Below are positions 52,431-63,000 of a stretch of 64,000 bases of DNA, piece by piece. The position numbers and the translations under genes are program-made. How positions within the stretch are numbered: position 1 is the first letter of the stretch; each line of letters begins with the position of its first letter. Below the pieces are notes generated by a model. It saw only the letters and a program-made list of their open reading frames with translations, made no database searches and was not told the DNA's origin. Source of the stretch: Mucilaginibacter achroorhodeus (lineage in GTDB: Bacteria > Bacteroidota > Bacteroidia > Sphingobacteriales > Sphingobacteriaceae); NCBI RefSeq assembly GCF_007846095.1, contig NZ_VOEI01000002.1, forward strand, positions 62,001 to 126,000, given 5' to 3'.

Positions 52431-54539
52431 TTACCAGACCCCGATCTCTGCAATTGCAGAGTTGCGGTTATTGATTGTTCGTTTAGCAGCAAGTTTAAAG
52501 TATCTTGCAGTAATTGGTTTACGAAGTGATACAATTTGCTTTATAGGATTTGAAATGATATTGGCAAATTCTCCAATTGAATTGGCAGACCATGTTTTAC
52601 CGTCATCACTGGTATAAAATTCATAACTGCTGATGATGCCGTCAGGCTTCTTGTCTTGCCTTGGGAGATAAGTGAATGCGGTGATCAATTTGGGTTTACC
52701 CATATCAACAATGATCTCGCGCATATCAGACTCTTGCTCATTTTTTTCGTCGAACCAAAAAGTTTGCTCATTGTCGTCAATAGCACGATTTAAAGCCTCC
52801 GGAATAGATGGTAAAGAGGACGAAACGCTCCAACCGTTTTTATCCTGATCAAAAGTGGTTACTGCTACTGCACTTTGTTTTTGGGAATTAGAAAAACTCA
52901 AAGCTTTGACCGTACCTCCGTCTACCAGGGAAAATGGGCCATTATAGACTTTTGAGAGAATACTTGGTGACTTGCCGTCAACAGTATAGCGTAATGCCCT
53001 TACCGGCGCATCAGTAGTTATTTCAATTTTACCGTCTTTGGTTTTACGGATGACCGGTGGGCTCAGATGGTCTGGTTCCCTGAAAAGGCCAAAATCACTC
53101 AAGGCTATACAAACCGGAGCGAAAATACTTAACCTGATCTTTTTAGCCAAAATATTTGTTTTAAGCCGAATAAGCCGGTTTGCTCCAATAGAGGTCACAC
53201 CGGCTATTTTCACCCAGTTGTTATTAATAAAAGCATCTATCCTAACGGAATCAATACGCTGCCCGAGCTTGATGTTTTCCCGGAGTCTTATCACATTAAA
53301 GACTTCCGGTCTTTTGAGATCGATCATTAATTGTGGATGGGCGACGTTGTCATTTGTTGCCCAGTAGCTATATCGGTCAGGATCAGTTAAATGCTGTGGT
53401 CCAAATAATCCTGCATTTTTTCCACGAACATCTGAGGCTGTAAATTTAGCTTGTTTGGCAAGGTTCACGGCAAATGTTGACCGGATGATCGCACCAAAGT
53501 CTTTCAGGTTTTTGGTGTCTTCCATTGTTAACAATCCGCTTTTATCAGGTGAAAGGCCCAAATCCAGGCATGCTCCTCTACCTACACTTTCATAATAAAG
53601 CTTAACCAATTGATATGGTGTCTTGGACTGCCCATCTTCCGAATGGTGATAGAACCACCCGGGTCGCAACGGCACATCGCACTCCGCAGGTATCCAATAC
53701 TTGCCATCACGGGTTCCGTTCACGCTTTCCCAGTATTTAACGTTTCCATTGGTGGGGATGTCTCCCTCAACGGCATGAGGCGTAAAGGTCTCCCAGCAAG
53801 GTTCGCCGGCAACACCCTCCTCATTACCTATCCATCTCACATCTGGCCCCGCGTCTCCGAATATTGCGGCGCCCGATTGCAATTTCCTTGTTATCCTAAA
53901 CGTGCTGTCCCAACCGTAATAATTGGATTTATCGATCTTACGTTGTGATCTGGCACCTCCGTAAAAGCCATCACCCCCATTCGCACCATCATGCCATGAC
54001 ATAAAAAGATCACCATAGTTTAGATACAGTTCTGTCAACTGTTTCCGGTAAACTTCCGTTACGTATTTACGATCACCATACAGTTGATTATTTCGGTCCC
54101 ATGGAGAACAATAGATACCCATTTTTAAGCTCAATTTTTTACAAGCCAATTGGTATTCTTTAACGATATCGCCTTTCCCGTTTTTGTAAGGGGTATTGCT
54201 AATATTATGGCTGGTTGTTTTGGTAGGCCATAAACAAAATCCGTCGTGATGTTTGGCAACAACAACAATACCCTTGATACCTGCCGCTTTAACGGTAGCA
54301 AGGATTTTTGAGGCATCAAAATGCGAGGGAGCGAACGATGAAAGCGGTTCATCACCATATCCCCACTCTTTGTCACTGAACGTTGCCATGCTAAAATGAA
54401 TTATGCTATACATTTCTGTTTCCTGCCAGTGTAATTGCCGTTCGCTGGGCAAGGGGCCATAAGGCTTCGGAGCAGATTGGGCAAATAAAATTACAGGGAT
54501 AAATAAGAATGAGGTGATAATCAGGGTTGAAAATCTCAT
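52431..54539 (-). CDS. GH29 alpha-L-fucosidase with F5/8-type domains
   Basis: A 702-residue secreted GH29 retaining alpha-L-fucosidase. The signal peptide ends near LFAQS (about residue 21). The catalytic TIM barrel covers about residues 30-345: AKHHDGF (H97-H98), and YGDLFMSWHDGANGG with the nucleophile D184. After it come a discoidin-like beta domain (about 355-480), a chitobiase C-terminal-like module (KALSFSNSQKQ) and an F5/8 type C domain (about 550-700). The latter may bind sugar. It probably removes fucose from glycans reached by PUL 2. A terminator upstream shows it has its own promoter. Confidence 0.92.
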   Translation of the reverse strand: MRFSTLIITSFLFIPVILFAQSAPKPYGPLPSERQLHWQETEMYSIIHFSMATFSDKEWGYGDEPLSSFAPSHFDASKILATVKAAGIKGIVVVAKHHDGFCLWPTKTTSHNISNTPYKNGKGDIVKEYQLACKKLSLKMGIYCSPWDRNNQLYGDRKYVTEVYRKQLTELYLNYGDLFMSWHDGANGGDGFYGGARSQRKIDKSNYYGWDSTFRITRKLQSGAAIFGDAGPDVRWIGNEEGVAGEPCWETFTPHAVEGDIPTNGNVKYWESVNGTRDGKYWIPAECDVPLRPGWFYHHSEDGQSKTPYQLVKLYYESVGRGACLDLGLSPDKSGLLTMEDTKNLKDFGAIIRSTFAVNLAKQAKFTASDVRGKNAGLFGPQHLTDPDRYSYWATNDNVAHPQLMIDLKRPEVFNVIRLRENIKLGQRIDSVRIDAFINNNWVKIAGVTSIGANRLIRLKTNILAKKIRLSIFAPVCIALSDFGLFREPDHLSPPVIRKTKDGKIEITTDAPVRALRYTVDGKSPSILSKVYNGPFSLVDGGTVKALSFSNSQKQSAVAVTTFDQDKNGWSVSSSLPSIPEALNRAIDDNEQTFWFDEKNEQESDMREIIVDMGKPKLITAFTYLPRQDKKPDGIISSYEFYTSDDGKTWSANSIGEFANIISNPIKQIVSLRKPITARYFKLAAKRTINNRNSAIAEIGVW

Positions 54540-54722
54540 TTTGTAATCAGTTATGTTCAGTAAAAATCATTTTAAGAATGCACTTAGCTATATCATGTTA
54601 GCGGTCTTTAAAAGTAATAAACCTTAATAAAACAATGAATATCAAAAGAATAGGTATCACCCAATAAATCATCAAGAATATCATATGTTCCAAAAGCTTA
54701 TATATCATTAGTAACATTTAAC

Positions 54723-54756
54723 AAAAAAGTGTCGCCCGCACTTGCGACACTTTTTT
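54723..54756 (-). terminator. terminator of the PUL 2 main operon
   Basis: AAAAAAGTGTCGC and GCGACACTTTTTT form a perfect 13-bp stem around an 8-base loop. It can act in both directions, lying 70 bp after the stop of the DUF1735 gene. Confidence 0.92.
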
Positions 54757-54825
54757 AACGATTTTTGGACGGAAATAAGAACTTCGTGCGTAACATTAAA
54801 TCAACTAAACATTAACAAAACTTAA

Positions 54826-56256
54826 TTATTCGTACACATTTATCTCTGTAAATGATTTGTAATATCCCACCTGTAACCGGACATATCTGGCGTTTATCGG
54901 ATTAAAGAAATTAATGTAGTTATTGACCGGCGCAGCCGCTGAACCTCCGGTGTTAGCTACGGGTTGATATGTACCTTGTGACGTCCAGTCTGTGCCATTG
55001 GTACTTGTGTATACCTTTACGGATGACGGGTAATCCTCAATACTAAATTGAGAAAGGATGCTATTGAATGCGTTACTGTAAGCGATTGTTTTCACCTGAT
55101 GAGAAGCGCCCATATCAATCGTGATCGATTCGGTGCCGGTTTGGTAATTGGATACCCAGTCTGTGCTGTTGTCTCCATCGATTGCATTAGCTGGCACATA
55201 ATTGGATCCGCCGTAAAACGAGCCATCGAATGAGGCTGTCGCATTAGCCAACCAGCCTTGCCTGTTTAATAATTTAGAACCCGCAGCACTGGTATTATTA
55301 GTGTTATTCAGGTTATTGAATGACAGCTGGACGTAAACAATCTTATTGGCATTTAACACGTATTCATCGCCATTAATCTTTGTGATCATCAGAGGGAGCA
55401 GGTAAGATTTTGTTCCATCAAATTTTGACAGATCAGGAATGTTCACGTTGAAAGAAGCTGATTGACCGGAACCTAAGTTTAAAGTTGTCGCAGAAAGCGA
55501 ATATGAACCATCAGGAAAGGCAGTAAACCCACTACCATAACTTGCAATCTTTGTATTGTCCGTAGCAACGCCGATGGTTAAATTATTAGGTGATGTCGGG
55601 CTCACATTAATCGTGATCGGTGTAACTGCTGCAGCACCTTTAGCACCCACAGGATAGGTAAGGGATACCAGATTACCGGAAGTTGTGGTAAGCGTAGCAA
55701 CCGGTTGTTTTACGTCACTAAGGGTAAGATTGATATATACCGTTCTTACCGAGTCGCTTAAAATTGCCGATTTATCACCTGAGACACTTAAAATGGTCAC
55801 CGGTAACAAATAATTGCTTGCTCTCAGGCCTTTCAAATTCTTAAAATTCACTTTCACAGAATCGGTAGAAAATAAATTTCCAGCCTTAATGGTTACACCA
55901 TTTCCAGGTGCCTGCAAATCATAGTAAGTAGCGGGCAATAAGCGAAACTGCGTCCCATTGACCGCATTATAGTTTGCAACTTTATTAGTATCTACACCGA
56001 TGGATGCCGTAATATCTGCCCCAGCCGCCTTGGTCAGGTTTAAACCAACTGCAGCAGTACCACCTGTGGTACTCAGCGTTGTAAAATTTTGCGTACGATT
56101 CAAGTTCCCGGTTCCGGAAATTGACAGGAACAGATTATTTGAGGCAGGCCTTTGACTATATTTGATATCGCCATTATCCTTTTTACAGGCAAAAAGCATT
56201 ATCATGCAGAAAGCTGTTAAACCTGCCGCTATTATAAACGCATTGTATTTTTTCAT
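54826..56256 (-). CDS. DUF1735 lipoprotein with C-terminal F5/8 type C domain
   Basis: A protein of about 476 residues with lipobox LFAC (C24). Two DUF1735-like beta domains follow (KVANYNAVNGTQFRLLPATYY and the repeat around FTAFPDGSYSLSATTLNL). At the C-terminus lies an F5/8 type C (discoidin) domain with WVSNYQTGTESITIDMG and INARYVRLQVGYYKS. Such proteins accompany GH18 endoglycosidases in N-glycan PULs and probably bind the glycan at the surface. I chose the ATG at 56256 because it directly precedes the lipoprotein signal. It starts 19 bp after the gene at 56276. Confidence 0.85.
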   Translation of the reverse strand: MKKYNAFIIAAGLTAFCMIMLFACKKDNGDIKYSQRPASNNLFLSISGTGNLNRTQNFTTLSTTGGTAAVGLNLTKAAGADITASIGVDTNKVANYNAVNGTQFRLLPATYYDLQAPGNGVTIKAGNLFSTDSVKVNFKNLKGLRASNYLLPVTILSVSGDKSAILSDSVRTVYINLTLSDVKQPVATLTTTSGNLVSLTYPVGAKGAAAVTPITINVSPTSPNNLTIGVATDNTKIASYGSGFTAFPDGSYSLSATTLNLGSGQSASFNVNIPDLSKFDGTKSYLLPLMITKINGDEYVLNANKIVYVQLSFNNLNNTNNTSAAGSKLLNRQGWLANATASFDGSFYGGSNYVPANAIDGDNSTDWVSNYQTGTESITIDMGASHQVKTIAYSNAFNSILSQFSIEDYPSSVKVYTSTNGTDWTSQGTYQPVANTGGSAAAPVNNYINFFNPINARYVRLQVGYYKSFTEINVYE

Positions 56257-56275
56257 GTTACTTATAATTGAATAG

Positions 56276-57442
56276 TTAGTTAGGACATCTGATACCTGCC
56301 GCCCAATTAGCGTCAGCATCTAATGAAAAGGTATAACCATGGCCTGAATAGTCATTTATAATTTTTCCTTTTCCTTCGTTGAATCTCCAGTAGGCAACCA
56401 AACCCGGTGACGAGGGGTCTACTCCACAAAAGCCATTTTGCATTTCACCTGTCGTTAACGCCTTCGACCAAAGTCGAACTTCACTCACATATCCGGGTAG
56501 CGGTTGACCGTCAAACAGCAAGTCTAATTCATTAAAATTAAATTTGGCCCCGGCGGCTGGGAATGATCCATCTGCCACACCATTTACATACATGGTGCAA
56601 GTGTTGCCATCAAACACACATGAAACCGTATACCATGTATTGGTGGCAAATCGTGTTTTTGAGGATATTTTACCGGCAGTGTTTATCCACTGCAATTGAT
56701 TTATATCGTCAGATAATTCACCAAACCTGAAAAGATTAAAGGAATGCCTGCTATTATCAGCTAAAGTGTCCTGAAAAACCCCTAACCTGCTGATATGAAA
56801 GCCGGAACCGAATTGGGAGACATTTATTCGAAACTCAAACGTAAAATTTGGTAGACTTAAAACCTTGGGGAAAGTTCTCACAAAACTTCTGCCGTTTGTG
56901 GTATTAAAAACGCTTGTTACTACCACTTTATTCAATTTCACAAAAGCGGTTTTTGAGGTTTCCAAAACCTCCAAGTTCTGTTTCGGAACACTTATAGATA
57001 CCGGGATCATGTAGTTACGTCCGTCAACAAAATTGTCCGTGTTTACTATCTTCAATGACACGGCACCAGACACATTTGTACCTGCTTTGATAGTACCTTC
57101 ATTTCCTATTAATGTGAAGCTACCCGCTGGTGGAACGCGGAAATTCGTTCCGTTTTTTTGGTTATAGGCTGCCAGTAAGATAGTGTCTATTTTGAACGTT
57201 ACGTTTACATCCTGGTTAACAATGCCACTGGCTGTAGCCGTGATAGCAGTACTCGATCCTGCACCGTCAACAGTAAAATTCACGATGTTGTTCACATCAG
57301 TGCCTGTAACGAGCACCTTATCCTGATAAGCGGGTTCTTTTTTGCAACCTACAACTGCGACACCGGCAACCAGCGCGATCAAACCCAAAAAGAATACTGA
57401 AAGGCTGAAATATTTTGTACGTATGATTTTTTGATTTTTCAT
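56276..57442 (-). CDS. DUF1735 and LamG-domain lipoprotein
   Basis: A 388-residue lipoprotein with lipobox VVGC (C33). A DUF1735 domain is followed by a laminin-G/concanavalin-like lectin domain (WYTVSCVFDGNTCTMYVNG and YVSEVRLWSKALTTGEMQN). The likely role is binding of glycan at the cell surface for the GH18 enzyme just upstream (3 bp gap). No catalytic residues are seen. Part of the single-operon set susC-susD-GH18-DUF1735-DUF1735. Confidence 0.87.
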   Translation of the reverse strand: MKNQKIIRTKYFSLSVFFLGLIALVAGVAVVGCKKEPAYQDKVLVTGTDVNNIVNFTVDGAGSSTAITATASGIVNQDVNVTFKIDTILLAAYNQKNGTNFRVPPAGSFTLIGNEGTIKAGTNVSGAVSLKIVNTDNFVDGRNYMIPVSISVPKQNLEVLETSKTAFVKLNKVVVTSVFNTTNGRSFVRTFPKVLSLPNFTFEFRINVSQFGSGFHISRLGVFQDTLADNSRHSFNLFRFGELSDDINQLQWINTAGKISSKTRFATNTWYTVSCVFDGNTCTMYVNGVADGSFPAAGAKFNFNELDLLFDGQPLPGYVSEVRLWSKALTTGEMQNGFCGVDPSSPGLVAYWRFNEGKGKIINDYSGHGYTFSLDADANWAAGIRCPN

Positions 57443-57445
57443 GAT

Positions 57446-58414
57446 TTATTTTTTTGCAGGATTACAAGCCTGTATGGCTTGCCTGATGTAACCATAAGGA
57501 GCAGGATTATAATAATCACGCTGTCCATAGAATACCCCAAAGCCCCCCTTGCGGCCTTGCGTAGGGTTCCATTGACCGAAACCCAACAAAGATGTCACCG
57601 TGTTACCATTTACGTCTTTGAACTGAACGCCCCCTGTCGAGTAATAGTCGCCGAAAGTTTCGGCAGGATAATATTGACCTGGTTTGTAACCGCCGCTTAT
57701 GCTATTGTAAGCGCTCTGTAGCCCTGCTGCAGATCCATTACCGTAAGCTTGTTGCACAACAAAGTCAACATAGGGTGCTAATACATTGGGCGGGGTATCA
57801 CCATAATAATCGATATCAAGGATTTTTCCGGTTCCGGATTTTGGCCCAAGAAATTGAGAAAGCCTCAATATTAATTTGATAAAATTATCCTGATTCTGAT
57901 AAAATCCGCCGTTAGGTTCGTAGTCCACATCCAGTCCATCCAAATCGTTGTCATAGGTATCTTTAACAAGTGCATCTGCAAAATCCCTGATGCCTTTATC
58001 ATCCTGTGTATATCTGGTTAAGCGGTCTTGCGTTATCAGTGTTACATTGAGCATCTTTGTCCCTTTAACCCGCTGCGAAAATCTCATTTCCTTGTAATCG
58101 TTCGGATTGTTCACAGAGTCCGGTATCCCACCCCAAAGACTGATAATATCAACGCTGTCGGGGACACCGGCAAAACGTTCCCCAAGTGATGCGGTAGTGG
58201 CGCCTTTTACATTATAATCTGCCAGCCAAAGAAAGAATCTGGCGTGGTCCGAATTTTTATAGGCACGTAATTTTATGTAATAATCGTCGCTGTAAACGGT
58301 AGGTTTTTGCAGGTCCAGCGGTGCCGGTATATTTTGTTTTTTGCACGCAGCAATCGAACATGCACATACAAGCAAAAAGCCCAGTTGAATGCATCTTTTA
58401 AATTTCATTTTCAT
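57446..58414 (-). CDS. GH18 endo-beta-N-acetylglucosaminidase-like lipoprotein
   Basis: A 322-residue glycoside hydrolase of family 18. The catalytic motif DGLDVDYE occupies residues 159-166, with E166 as the acid/base. The size and lipobox (IAAC, C24) resemble EndoF/EndoH-type enzymes, which cut within the chitobiose core of N-glycans. Being next to DUF1735 proteins and SusCD supports this over a chitinase role. Family assignment is secure, and the exact glycan is inferred. It lies 24 bp after susD. Confidence 0.9.
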   Translation of the reverse strand: MKMKFKRCIQLGFLLVCACSIAACKKQNIPAPLDLQKPTVYSDDYYIKLRAYKNSDHARFFLWLADYNVKGATTASLGERFAGVPDSVDIISLWGGIPDSVNNPNDYKEMRFSQRVKGTKMLNVTLITQDRLTRYTQDDKGIRDFADALVKDTYDNDLDGLDVDYEPNGGFYQNQDNFIKLILRLSQFLGPKSGTGKILDIDYYGDTPPNVLAPYVDFVVQQAYGNGSAAGLQSAYNSISGGYKPGQYYPAETFGDYYSTGGVQFKDVNGNTVTSLLGFGQWNPTQGRKGGFGVFYGQRDYYNPAPYGYIRQAIQACNPAKK

Positions 58415-58438
58415 AATCTATTAGTAAATGCCTAAACG

Positions 58439-60061
58439 TTATTTTTTATCCCACCAAAGCTTTGTCCCGCCATTATCCGGACCGCCAAGCAATGCAACGC
58501 CCGAGGCAACACCTGCAGGATTGGTGCTATATTGGTTTTGGGTGAAGGGTAGCCTCCGTATTTGTGTAGTGGTGTTGATAGTACCAGAACTGTTGTTGAC
58601 CAGCACCGGCAGAATTTTTGGATACCCGGTTCTTCTGAATTCACTCCAAGCCTCCTGTCCGTCAGGAAAAACAGCGATCCATTTCTGCGTTATGATTCGT
58701 TCCAGGCTTTGCTCAAACGAAGCGTTGTCATCCCATTTGATTGTAATGTTGCTGGGGTTGCTGTTGAAGCTATTGCTGCTATTCACTGGATCTGTGTAAC
58801 TTGTTGGCGTGCTGGTAGCGTCACTTAGATAACCCGATGCATCACCTGCGTTGTTCTGCGCAAACGATGCACTTACACCCTGGGCGTAAAGAATGCCTGC
58901 ACTGCCCCCTCCCATGTTCCAGCCTCGTAATGCGCCTTCGGCACGCAGAAAAAGCACCTCAGGGTAACTCATCCAGGGTGTTGATGTGGTTTGATTCACA
59001 TTTATTGCCGAACACTTGATGTAACCGCTACGATCAACATTAATTCCGGTACGAACACCATGATAGCCCCCAAAATCAGACGCCTTAAAATACGAGGAGA
59101 TACGAGGGTCATTATAGCCTTTCAGGTAGCACTCCATCGTGGCACCCATCCTTACATCCCCAAAACTGTTGGTTATCACTTCCAGTGGGTTGTGATAGTT
59201 GTAATTCATATAGGTGCCCAAAGCAGCGTTGTCTGCATTTGCCGTAAATACACCATAAGAATCATTGACTGCATCTTCTGCGTTTGTTTTGGCCAAAGCA
59301 GCATCAGCGTAAACAATACGCATAGCCATCCGCAGCCTGAGGGAATTAGCAAATCTTATCCATTTGGCATAGTCACCCGCATAAACCGCGTCGTAATTTA
59401 CCAGTGGCTTTCCTGAAGGGTTTTTCACGAGGTAATCCTTAAGTACAGTTCTTGCGGAGTCTAACTCTTTAAAGAAACTCTGGTAGATCACCTGCTGACT
59501 ATCGTAGTTAATTGTCGCATCTGAACTACCTGCACGTGTGTAAGGCATAGGGCCGTACATATCTGTAGCACGCTGGAAGGCCGCAACTTTCAAAATTTGT
59601 GCTAAGGCGTAAACATCAGGCGCCTGGGTTTTAACCGTTTGCTGTATGGTTTTATATGCGGCAAAAACCCCGATATAGGCGCGGTCAAAATAGGCACCGG
59701 TCCAGCTGGGTATCAGATTGTAAGTTGTATTATTTGAACCACCAAACCACGTACCTGTTGCCCCTTGTTGTCCTGAAAATATATCCCCAGTCAGATTTTG
59801 CGTGATCTGATACATTTCGTCCCCGAAGTTGTTCGGCCCGGTACCCTGGTTGGAGATCGGGAAGACATTTTTCTCCATTTGCACGATAAATACCCCGATG
59901 TAACGGTTATCTGCCTTGAGCATTTCCGGTGTAACCTGCGTAGGGTCGGTGTTAATGGCATCAAAATTCTTCGTACATGAGACGAGGACACTGATGGCAA
60001 TTAGGCTATACGCCAGCATCGCTCTTTTGATGCGTAAGCAGCGATAAATATTTTTGATCAT
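58439..60061 (-). CDS. SusD/RagB-family lipoprotein (PUL 2)
   Basis: A 540-residue SusD-like lipoprotein of the SusD-like_2 branch. The lipobox is LVSC (C29), followed by the typical NFDAINTDPTQVTPEML. Motifs AAFQRATDMYGPMPYT, YAKWIRFANSLRLRMAMRI, PWMSYPEVLFLRAEGALRG and IITQKWIAVFPDGQEAWSEF are typical of this branch. It works with SusC as a pedal-bin lid. It starts 20 bp after the susC stop. Confidence 0.95.
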   Translation of the reverse strand: MIKNIYRCLRIKRAMLAYSLIAISVLVSCTKNFDAINTDPTQVTPEMLKADNRYIGVFIVQMEKNVFPISNQGTGPNNFGDEMYQITQNLTGDIFSGQQGATGTWFGGSNNTTYNLIPSWTGAYFDRAYIGVFAAYKTIQQTVKTQAPDVYALAQILKVAAFQRATDMYGPMPYTRAGSSDATINYDSQQVIYQSFFKELDSARTVLKDYLVKNPSGKPLVNYDAVYAGDYAKWIRFANSLRLRMAMRIVYADAALAKTNAEDAVNDSYGVFTANADNAALGTYMNYNYHNPLEVITNSFGDVRMGATMECYLKGYNDPRISSYFKASDFGGYHGVRTGINVDRSGYIKCSAINVNQTTSTPWMSYPEVLFLRAEGALRGWNMGGGSAGILYAQGVSASFAQNNAGDASGYLSDATSTPTSYTDPVNSSNSFNSNPSNITIKWDDNASFEQSLERIITQKWIAVFPDGQEAWSEFRRTGYPKILPVLVNNSSGTINTTTQIRRLPFTQNQYSTNPAGVASGVALLGGPDNGGTKLWWDKK

Positions 60062-60081
60062 TTGCGTATGAATTGATGTTA

Positions 60082-63000
60082 TTAAAATTGAACCGATACG
60101 TTAAAACCTATACTGCGGTAACTCGGCTGTCTGAACATATCGATACCCTGATAAAAAGTTCCGGTAGAGGCGGTTGACTCAGGATCAAACGGTGCTTTAT
60201 TGTAGAACATAAACAGGTTTTTCCCGGTCAGACCAAGGGTTGCTCCTTTCAATTTATTGCTGAAAAAAGAAGCCGGAAAATGGTAACTCAACGTTGCCTC
60301 CCTCAGGCGCACGTTTGTTGCACTGTAAACGTAAGGCGCGCCGATACCTGTTGCGCCACCGCCGGCAACAGCATAATAATCTTTCGCAGGAACGAGCCCC
60401 CCGTTGATAGAAACGCCACCGGCTTCGCGCGCCTCGGCAGAAGCCTCGGAAACACCATACCTATCCATAAGGGCCTGGGTAGCAGATACACCTACTCCAC
60501 CTATTCGTGCATCGACTAAGAATCCCAGGGAAACCCCTTTGTAGGTAAAGTTGTTACGCATAGCGATGTTATAACGCGGATCGGCGGTGCCGGCATAGAT
60601 GTAATTGTTGTTATCTGCAAAAACCTGTCTGGTACGCGGATCAACTACGATATAACCATATTCATCCGTCTTTAAAGTGTTAACATAAATATCACCTGTA
60701 GTACCACCAACGGTTGGCCTTTGCTGATAATTGCCAAGTGTTGCAGCTATCACAGAATCTTGAGGTATAAGTTTCCCGTTAGCGCCGGGTTTGCTGTATA
60801 ACTCACGTATCTTGTTCCTGTTAAGCGAAAAAACAACGTTGGATGTCCACTTCACCGGGCCAACTGTGGTATTTGCTCCCAAGTTAACTTCCATGCCCTT
60901 ATTATCTACCCGGCCTGCGTTAACACGTACCTTGCCAGAATTATTTCCACCAGCCACATCATCCTGGTAATCAAATATTTGATTATATGTCGAGGATTTG
61001 TAAACTGTTACATCAAGGGTAATTATACCATTAAATAAACGGGCATTCACACCAGCCTCATAAGACTTCGTCCGTTCTGGCTGTAATGTGTTGATAACAC
61101 GGATGCCTTCAGTACTAACTGTGTAATTGCTAAAAAGATAATTAGGATTAGTAAGATAAGCATCTGGCGGAGTACCTACCTCACTGTAAGAGCCGCGTAC
61201 CTTTAAATACGGTAAGGTTTTTGAACTTATGTTAAACAAATCTGTTATGACACCAGATAAGCCAACTGACGGATAAAAAAGCGACACATTTGTTGAACGC
61301 GATAGCCCTGAATTCCAGTCGTTACGCCCGGTTACATCTAAAAACAAACTGTTTTTGTAAGCAAATTGAGTAGTACCATATACAGCCTGGTTTTGCGTAC
61401 GGTTAAAGCCGGGAATTATTTTAGTTCTGGGGCTACCAAGATCGACATTTGATGTGATAAAGAAATTTGGAATTGTGGCTAAGTCGCCACCGAAATAATT
61501 TGAAGTTCTCTGCCTATTGTCATAACTGGCACCTAAAAATGCATTAACGCTAAAATCTTTTATTTTGTGAGTAGCATTTAAAAGAACATCAACATAAGTT
61601 TGATATTGACTGGTATTATTTATCGCGTATAGCCCATTAACGCCTGCTAATTCTGTGGTAGTGGAAGCACTATTTTTAGTTTCATTGACCAATTGTGTAT
61701 TATCATACTTAGCGCGCGATACGACATTTAGCCAATTGTTGATCGTATATTTAGCTGTTGCATTAAGTAGATAGCGGCTGGTTTGGTTAGTATAAATATC
61801 TCTGTTCACTATCCAATAGGGATTTTGCATGGCATAACCCTGACTACCATAAGGCCAGAACTGCGTTTTGAAATTCCGGGTGGCATCATAACGCTCATAA
61901 AGCTGATATTTCGCTATGTCCTCATCTCTGGGCAATAGATATGCGCTTACCAGCGGATTGTTGTATAAACCCTGTGTAATCAGATTTTGATCGTTCTGCT
62001 TTACATACATCACCCCGAGGTCCATCTGCAACTTATCGTTGAAAAAATTTGCGGTATTGCGCAAGGTTAGGTTCAGGCGGTCTAACTTATTATTAGGGAT
62101 AATTCCGCTACCATTTGTTTTTGCAGCCGAAATATAAGTTTGGTTTTTCTCAGTACCGGTTGATAAGCTCACACTATTATCCAGGTACATACCGGTTTGA
62201 AAAAAGTCTTTCGGGTTGTACGTAGAGGGTGTAGACAATTTAGCGCCCCAGCTATCAAATGCGCCAGGACTTGAAGCGCCGTACGTATTTTGAAATCTTG
62301 GTAACACGAAGGGACTAAAAAAGCTGGTACTACTTGAAAGGCTGACATTGGTTTTGTTAGCTATGCCTTTTTTGGTCGTGATCAGGATAACACCGCCTGA
62401 GGCGTTGCTCCCGTACAACGCGGCTGCTGCGGGGCCTGTCAAAACAGATAATGATTCGATGTCGTCAGGATTTAGCTGCGAAATACCATCGGAACTTGCA
62501 TTTGCACCATCAAATACACCGGGAACACCAGTACCGGCACCATTGAAATTGAAAAGTGGCACTCCATCAACAACATAAAGTGCGTTATTTTTGCTGTCGT
62601 TCAGCGACTTTGTACCTCTTAAAACAACTCTTGCTGAACCACCAATTCCGGTAGCACTGGTATTAATAGTCGCACCTGCGACCTTACCAATCAAGTTATT
62701 AACAAAGTTACCGTCATTCTGTGCGTTGATGTCGTTACCCTTAAGTTCCTGAACATTGTATGTAAGAGCTTTTGCTGACCTTTTAATACCCAAGGCGGTA
62801 ACCACAACTGCGTTGAGTTCATTTTTAGCTTCCTGGAGTACGATATTTACAGGGCTCTGGTCTTTAATAGTATACTCCGTTGCTACGAAGCCAACATAAG
62901 ATACCACAAGCACGTCACCGATTGTAGCATCTATTATAAAATGACCATTTACATCACTTACAGCACCTTTCGTTGTGTTCTTTACCTTTATGGTAACACC